This document shows positions 59,307 to 64,000 of a stretch of 64,000 nt of DNA, piece by piece; position 1 is the stretch's first letter, and every line of letters begins with the position of its first letter. A program made the position numbers and the translations under genes. Below the pieces are notes generated by a model. That model was not told the DNA's origin. It ran no database searches and saw only the letters and a list, made by a program, of their open reading frames with translations. The stretch is from Pseudobacter sp. Its GTDB lineage: Bacteria > Bacteroidota > Bacteroidia > Chitinophagales > Chitinophagaceae. The stretch spans positions 496,001-560,000 of the forward strand of contig JAFIGX010000022.1 of assembly GCA_017849455.1 (NCBI GenBank), given 5' to 3'.

Positions 59307-60479
59307 ATGCGCATCATCACCCGCACAGTCTGGGTCCTTTCCATCGTAAGCTGTTTCGCCGATGTGGCCAGCGAGATGTTATACCCTGTAGTACCTGTTT
59401 ATCTTCAAGAGATCGGCTTCTCCGTATTGCTGATCGGTTTGCTGGAAGGCATTGCCGAATTCACCGTTGGCCTGAGCAAAGGATATTTCGGCAAACTCTC
59501 CGATGAAAAAGGTTTGCGACTGCCTTTCGTGAAGCTGGGATATTTTCTGAGCGCGCTCTCCAAACCCATGATGGCCATGTTCACGCATCCACTCTGGATC
59601 TTTGGGGCGCGTACTACAGACAGGCTCGGCAAAGGGTTGCGTACGGCCGCCAGGGACGCCCTTCTTTCGGCAGAAGCCACACCGGTCACCAGGGCCCGCG
59701 TATTCGGTTTCCATCGCGGATGGGATACGGTCGGCGCAGTGACTGGCCCCCTGCTCGCCCTGGCATACCTGCATTTCTTCCCCGGTCAATACAAGCAGCT
59801 TTTTTATTTCGCATTTCTTCCCGGCATGATCGCCGTAGCTTTTGCCTTCCTGTTGAAAGAGAATAGAACAACTTCACCCGCGACAAGAAAAGGGCATTTT
59901 TTTTCTTTCTTTTCTTACTGGAAGATGGCTCCGAATGGCTACCGGCAACTGGTGGGCGGACTGGTCATCTTCGCCATCGCCAACAGTTCCGATGTATTCC
60001 TGTTACTGAGGGCAAAGGAGATCAGTGGCCGCGACGATATCACCATCACCGCCTATATCTTTTACAATCTTGTATATGCCCTCAGCTCTTATCCTATGGG
60101 AGCATTGGCCGATAAGGTGGGGATGAAGAAAGTTTTTCTCGGAGGTCTCGGCCTGTTCTGCGTAGTATATGGCGGTTTCGCCTTCGCATCATCCCCTATC
60201 ACTGTTTACGGCCTCTTTTTCGTGTACGGCCTTTATGCAGCCGCCACTGAAGGGATAGCGAGGGCATGGCTTACTGGGATGGTGCAGCAGGCGCAAACCG
60301 GCACTGCTATTGGGTTATACACATCCCTGCAAAGCATCGCCACACTCATGGCCAGTGTGGTGGCAGGCTTACTCTGGACAGGTTCCGGCAGCCGTTCCCT
60401 TTTTCTTTTCGCAACAGCCGTCGCCATTATTTCCATCGCATTCCTTTCATTTACCAAGAAGCGTTCAATCATACCGTAG
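59307..60479 (+). CDS. Major facilitator superfamily transporter
   Basis: This 390-residue protein has 12 predicted helices. The loop 2-3 signature is partly kept (G-x-L-S-D-E-K-G-L-R near residue 65), and the mirror motif A-L-A-D-K-V-G near 272 is clear. G-R-x-T-D-R-L-G-K-G-L-R-T near 105 is reminiscent of the YfkF/MFS subgroup often called drug or sugar efflux carriers. Starts at ATG 59307; a TACTTTTG box ends one base before it. Either the message is nearly leaderless, or the box is a coincidence. The frame extends 13 codons upstream to 59268. Substrate unknown. Confidence 0.75.
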   Translation: MRIITRTVWVLSIVSCFADVASEMLYPVVPVYLQEIGFSVLLIGLLEGIAEFTVGLSKGYFGKLSDEKGLRLPFVKLGYFLSALSKPMMAMFTHPLWIFGARTTDRLGKGLRTAARDALLSAEATPVTRARVFGFHRGWDTVGAVTGPLLALAYLHFFPGQYKQLFYFAFLPGMIAVAFAFLLKENRTTSPATRKGHFFSFFSYWKMAPNGYRQLVGGLVIFAIANSSDVFLLLRAKEISGRDDITITAYIFYNLVYALSSYPMGALADKVGMKKVFLGGLGLFCVVYGGFAFASSPITVYGLFFVYGLYAAATEGIARAWLTGMVQQAQTGTAIGLYTSLQSIATLMASVVAGLLWTGSGSRSLFLFATAVAIISIAFLSFTKKRSIIP

Positions 60480-60527
60480 GAGAATTCCTGGCAAAACATT
60501 ACCGGGTCATCCAAAAGCAGGGCAGGT

Positions 60528-61607
60528 TCAATTGATCGACCGGCCAACAAAGCCCAGTCGCTTTTCCATTTCCTGGCTCAGCACCGGCAGTTTGCGGCGC
60601 TCGATGAGGAAACTGGTGAGCCGCGCTATCTCGGCGAAGATATAATGCTTGTCCAGCGCACCTTTCAGGTAATCACGACCAGTGCTGCCGCCTGTACCGA
60701 TACGGGTGCCGATCACACGCTGCACCATGTTCATGTGCCGGTATCGCCAGGTGCTCAATTGCTCATCGATCTCCAGCAGATTGTTCAGCAATTGAAAAGG
60801 CAGTTGCATGATGGGATAACCACGATATAACATAATGAACAGGGCGGCCCTGCAGGCACGGGGAGAAAGATGCCTGTCATTATTCGATGATGGATCACTA
60901 AAAACAGCGTCGAAATACTCTTTATTGGTTTTTTCTGCTTCGGCCAGGCTGCCTGCATAAATGGAGCGATAATCTTTCCAGAACGGTCCCTGCCCCCAAT
61001 CCTCCTGTGCTGGGCCTGATGCCACTGCCCGGTAATGCTTCCAGTTATCGGCCTCTTCGAAGAAGGGCATTCTTTCGAGCCAGGCATTGAGCAGTTGAAG
61101 CAGGGATTGTTCCTGCTCTGCCTTTTTGATGATATCGATCTGCTCCTGCCTCAATTGGGAGATATAGTATTGCTGTCCGAAGCGATGTTCGTATTTCAGT
61201 CCCAGCCTGGCTTCCAGCTCTTTGAATTGCCAGCTCTGAAAACCGGAGGCGGGGCGAAGCATGTCGCGGAAATCGAGAAAGTCCATCGGCGTCATGGTTT
61301 CCATGATATCGATCTGCTGCACCAGCACTTTCAGTATGGTGATCACGCGGGAAAGCCGGTGCACCACGGTTTGCAGTTCAGGGGAATTATCATTCACCGG
61401 TTTGTGCATGATAGCGCCCACGGAATTCACTTCATAAAGCAGTTGCTTGAACCATAGCTCATAAGTCTGGTGAATGATGATGAACAGCATTTCATCATGC
61501 GCGGGCTGCTGCACTTTGTCGCTCTCCGGGAACTGCGCATTCAGTATTTTGTCCAGTTCCAGGTAATCATCGTAGTGCACTTCTTTTTTCATATAGCCAG
61601 TATTCAT
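60528..61607 (-). CDS. kynA: Tryptophan 2,3-dioxygenase
   Basis: This 359-residue haem enzyme opens the indole ring of tryptophan to N-formylkynurenine, the first step of the kynurenine route. Signature regions are Y-L-E-L-D-K-I-L-N-A-Q-F near residue 14, H-D-E-M-L-F-I-I-I-H-Q-T-Y-E-L-W-F-K near 37-54 (substrate/haem pocket), and R-P-A-S-G-F-Q-S-W-Q-F near 116. R-Y-R-H-M-N near 283 carries the likely proximal His. The start ATG follows the purD stop without a gap (TAAATG), so the two are co-translated. No other kynurenine genes are adjacent. Confidence 0.9.
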   Translation of the reverse strand: MNTGYMKKEVHYDDYLELDKILNAQFPESDKVQQPAHDEMLFIIIHQTYELWFKQLLYEVNSVGAIMHKPVNDNSPELQTVVHRLSRVITILKVLVQQIDIMETMTPMDFLDFRDMLRPASGFQSWQFKELEARLGLKYEHRFGQQYYISQLRQEQIDIIKKAEQEQSLLQLLNAWLERMPFFEEADNWKHYRAVASGPAQEDWGQGPFWKDYRSIYAGSLAEAEKTNKEYFDAVFSDPSSNNDRHLSPRACRAALFIMLYRGYPIMQLPFQLLNNLLEIDEQLSTWRYRHMNMVQRVIGTRIGTGGSTGRDYLKGALDKHYIFAEIARLTSFLIERRKLPVLSQEMEKRLGFVGRSIN

Positions 61608-62885
61608 TTAAAACTCGAACCCGATATCCTTCCGATAATACATTCCATCGAAGGATATCTTTTTCAATACTTCTTTCGATTGGTTAACGGCGGCGGGAAT
61701 GCTCATGGCATAAGAGGTAACACATAATACCCTTCCACCGCTGGTTACCACGGCCCCATCTTTTTGGGCAGTGCCTGCATGGAAAACAAGGCTCTCTGCA
61801 GGCAGCGGCTGATCGAGCCCGCTAATGGCAAAACCTTTTTTATAGTCGCCTGGATAGCCGCCACTTACCGCCATAACGGTGCAGGCTACCCGCTCATCCT
61901 GTTCTACCTTCACCGATGAAAGTTTTCCCTGGGCAGTGGCCATGAACAATTCCACCATGTCTGTTTTTAGGCGGGGCATCACCACCTCCGTTTCGGGATC
62001 GCCCATCCTGCAATTGTATTCGATCACATAGGGTTCATCCCCCACTTTGATAAGACCGAAGAATACAAAGCCTTTATAATCGATTTTCTCGGCAGCCAAT
62101 CCTTCGATGGTAGGCCGAACGATCGTCGTTTCTACTTTTTTCATGAAAGCCGCATCGGCAAAAGGCACCGGACTTACAGCCCCCATACCGCCGGTATTGA
62201 GACCAGTATCACCTTCCCCGATCCTTTTATAGTCCTTGGCTTCCGGGAGCAATACGTACTCCCTGCCATCCGTCAAAGCGAATACGCTCAACTCTATACC
62301 ACTGAGAAATTCTTCTACCACTACTTTCCTGCCGGCATCACCGAATTTGCTTTGCTGCAGCATGAGCCCGAACTCCTCGATGGCTTCCTCCGCGGAATTG
62401 CAGATCAGCACTCCTTTTCCGGCTGCCAGTCCATCTGCCTTCAATACAATGGGAAGGCTATGTTGCTGCAGGTACGCAATACCGGCATCATAACTGGCGG
62501 CATCGAATTCCCGGTAAGCGGCGGTGGGGATCCCATGCCGCATCATGAATTTTTTAGCGAATGCTTTACTGCCTTCCAGTTGCGCACCGTATTGAGATGG
62601 GCCGATGATGGCGACATGCTGCAAGGCGGCATCATTCCGGAATATATCCACGATGCCCTTTACCAATGGTTCCTCAGGGCCCACTACCACCAGGCCGATC
62701 GAATGGCTGAGCACAAATTCCCTGACGGCTGCAAAGTCAGTAGCAGCAAGGGCTACATTAGTGCCGCATAAAGCCGTGCCGGCATTGCCGGGGGCAATGT
62801 ATAACCGATCACATTGTGTACTTTGAACAATTTTCCAGGCCAGCGCATGTTCACGGCCTCCGGAACCTATCAGTAAAATATTCAT
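61608..62885 (-). CDS. purD: Phosphoribosylamine-glycine ligase
   Basis: PurD joins glycine to phosphoribosylamine in purine synthesis. The 425-residue protein begins M-N-I-L-L-I-G-S-G-G-R-E-H-A-L-A-W-K, the family start. The ATG at 62885 is chosen; a tandem ATG at 62888 and one at 62903 are possible. It has the ATP-grasp core (K-A-D-G-L-A-A-G-K-G-V near 149; R-M-G-D-P-E-T-E near 286) and G-P-E-E-P-L near 77. It is co-transcribed with the tryptophan dioxygenase gene. Confidence 0.95.
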   Translation of the reverse strand: MNILLIGSGGREHALAWKIVQSTQCDRLYIAPGNAGTALCGTNVALAATDFAAVREFVLSHSIGLVVVGPEEPLVKGIVDIFRNDAALQHVAIIGPSQYGAQLEGSKAFAKKFMMRHGIPTAAYREFDAASYDAGIAYLQQHSLPIVLKADGLAAGKGVLICNSAEEAIEEFGLMLQQSKFGDAGRKVVVEEFLSGIELSVFALTDGREYVLLPEAKDYKRIGEGDTGLNTGGMGAVSPVPFADAAFMKKVETTIVRPTIEGLAAEKIDYKGFVFFGLIKVGDEPYVIEYNCRMGDPETEVVMPRLKTDMVELFMATAQGKLSSVKVEQDERVACTVMAVSGGYPGDYKKGFAISGLDQPLPAESLVFHAGTAQKDGAVVTSGGRVLCVTSYAMSIPAAVNQSKEVLKKISFDGMYYRKDIGFEF

Positions 62886-63073
62886 CATGTTATAATGGAG
62901 CATTTAAACCGGTGCGAATTTCGGGATTCACCATCGAATTTGGTGAATTTTAATTCAGGATTGCAACACCGAATTGGAATTTATCACTATTTTACGCCGC
63001 TAAAACAAACAGCACGCCGCCAAAGAGCCGATACGAGCGGTGTTCACGATTGCTTCAACCCAAAAACCAAAAT

Positions 63074-64000
63074 ATGAATCAACCCGTTACGGGCAAACAT
63101 CCGAAAGGGCTTTTTGTCTTGTCCTTTACGGAAATGTGGGAGCGTTTTAGTTACTATGGCATGCGTGCCTTACTGGTTTTATATGTTACCAACGCTTTAA
63201 TGATGAAAGATGACCATGCACAGGATAATGTGTATGGCAGTTATACTGGGCTCGCTTTCCTCACTCCTTTGCTGGGCGGATATTTTGCCGACCGTTTATG
63301 GGGTAACCGCCGCTCCATCATCACAGGCGGTATCCTCATGGCCATCGGGCAGTTCCTCATGTTCACCAGCGCTTCCTTTTATACGGATGTAAGCCTGGCC
63401 AATACGATCATGTGGGTTGGACTGATCGTACTTGCTCTCGGCACCGGCTTCTTCAAACCGAATATCTCCACGATGGTTGGGCAGCTTTATCCCAAAGGCG
63501 ACAAACGCCTGGATTCGGCCTATACCATATTCTATATGTGCTTTAATCTCGGCGCATTCATCGGCCCGCTGATCTGTGGCGGCCTTGGCAACCGGTATGA
63601 TGACAGTGGTAAAGTGATCCCGGAGGCTTTCAAATGGGGGTTCATGGCGGCAGCAGTGGCCATGATCCTCGGCACGCTTACTTTTATCTGGCTCAAGAAT
63701 AAATATGTAGTAGACCCACAGGGAAATGGCATCGGCATCCTCCCCAACAAACTCAACAGCAAGGCCGGTGAGGAGGCACAACGCGAGAGCACAGGCTCTT
63801 CCCTGAAGCATGTGGCGCTGTGGGGACTCATTGCACTGGGCATGTTCCTCGTGTTCAGGAACCTGGGTAAACTCGATTATATCGGGTCCTTTATTTTCAG
63901 TATAGCCATCGGCGTATCAGGGCTTATCATTTTCGACAGCTCGCTTACGCCCACCGAAAGAGGCAGGGTGCTGGTGATATTCATCGCCGCATTTTTCATT
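63074..64000 (+). CDS. POT/PTR2-family proton-coupled oligopeptide transporter (cut by window end)
   Basis: An ATG at 63074 opens 309 codons that run off the window. The N-terminal POT signature F-T-E-M-W-E-R-F-S-Y-Y-G-M-R (about residues 17-30) contains the E-x-x-E-R-like proton-coupling motif. G-G-Y-F-A-D-R-L-W-G near 71 and G-T-G-F-F-K-P-N-I-S near 121 complete it. It would import di- and tripeptides with protons. At least seven helices are visible; the C-terminal half lies outside. It is divergent from purD. Confidence 0.88.
   Translation, partial: MNQPVTGKHPKGLFVLSFTEMWERFSYYGMRALLVLYVTNALMMKDDHAQDNVYGSYTGLAFLTPLLGGYFADRLWGNRRSIITGGILMAIGQFLMFTSASFYTDVSLANTIMWVGLIVLALGTGFFKPNISTMVGQLYPKGDKRLDSAYTIFYMCFNLGAFIGPLICGGLGNRYDDSGKVIPEAFKWGFMAAAVAMILGTLTFIWLKNKYVVDPQGNGIGILPNKLNSKAGEEAQRESTGSSLKHVALWGLIALGMFLVFRNLGKLDYIGSFIFSIAIGVSGLIIFDSSLTPTERGRVLVIFIAAFFI

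Noticed and set aside
1..64000. CRISPR arrays, tRNA or rRNA genes
   Set aside because: I looked for short direct repeats with regular spacers and for the conserved TTCGAATC-type T-loop and rRNA words; none was found.

Overview
The window comes from a Bacteroidota chromosome, most probably family Chitinophagaceae. The evidence is a SusC/SusD pair, TonB-dependent receptors with carboxypeptidase-like N-terminal domains, a eukaryotic-type single-chain glycyl-tRNA synthetase, TAnnTTTG -7 promoter boxes with no clear Shine-Dalgarno sequences, and a large DUF6443-type Rhs protein. Base composition is near 50% GC, except for an AT-rich stretch at about 40.2-44.4 kb that holds mobile-element debris and exchanged toxin parts.

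Layout. 1-11.4 kb holds mixed housekeeping genes: the mfd start, an FNR-type reductase, glyS, dtd, arfB, an MbnP/MbnH pair, a truncated haemoglobin, a GT39 glycosyltransferase and a PAP2 phosphatase. 11.6-22.3 kb is a co-directional minus-strand locus: an XRE-cupin regulator, SusC, SusD, an alkaline-phosphatase-superfamily enzyme, a PhnZ-like diiron oxygenase, a PhnX-like phosphonatase, a DUF5690 MFS carrier and a TIGR03364 flavin oxidase. I read it as a phosphonate-utilisation locus with its own outer-membrane importer. 22.5-24.4 kb carries a PlcP-like metallophosphoesterase and a glycosyltransferase, which suggests phosphate-sparing lipid remodelling. 24.5-25 kb has no large gene and appears to encode two tandem paralogous small RNAs. 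27-34.5 kb carries a TonB-dependent receptor, a partner lipoprotein, a phosphate-selective porin, a DUF47 (PhoU-like) protein and a PiT transporter. Four promoters in 22.4-32.9 kb carry repeats of the form NNTAANA at 11-bp spacing, which look like PHO boxes. Much of 11-35 kb therefore appears devoted to acquiring and sparing phosphorus.

34.7-40.2 kb returns to sugar-nucleotide genes (rfbA, galE), a half-transketolase, a YegP protein and an ECF sigma operon. 40.4-52.2 kb is a polymorphic-toxin locus: a small coiled-coil protein, an SpvB/Rhs-like secreted protein, an Rhs protein with an unrecognised C-terminal tip and a membrane immunity candidate. Beyond these lie an orphan Rhs tip remnant with an Imm26-like gene, and pseudogenes of a mobile-element primase and an XRE repressor. 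52.3-64 kb is housekeeping again: a metallo-hydrolase, the mreBCD-mrdA-rodA rod-shape cluster, an MFS carrier, tryptophan 2,3-dioxygenase, purD and a POT-family transporter cut by the window end.

Six intergenic inverted repeats built of short self-similar words are scattered over the window. Five of them begin at or within a few bases of the stop codon of the preceding gene. No tRNA, rRNA or CRISPR array was seen. All homology statements rest on recognition of motifs, not on searches.
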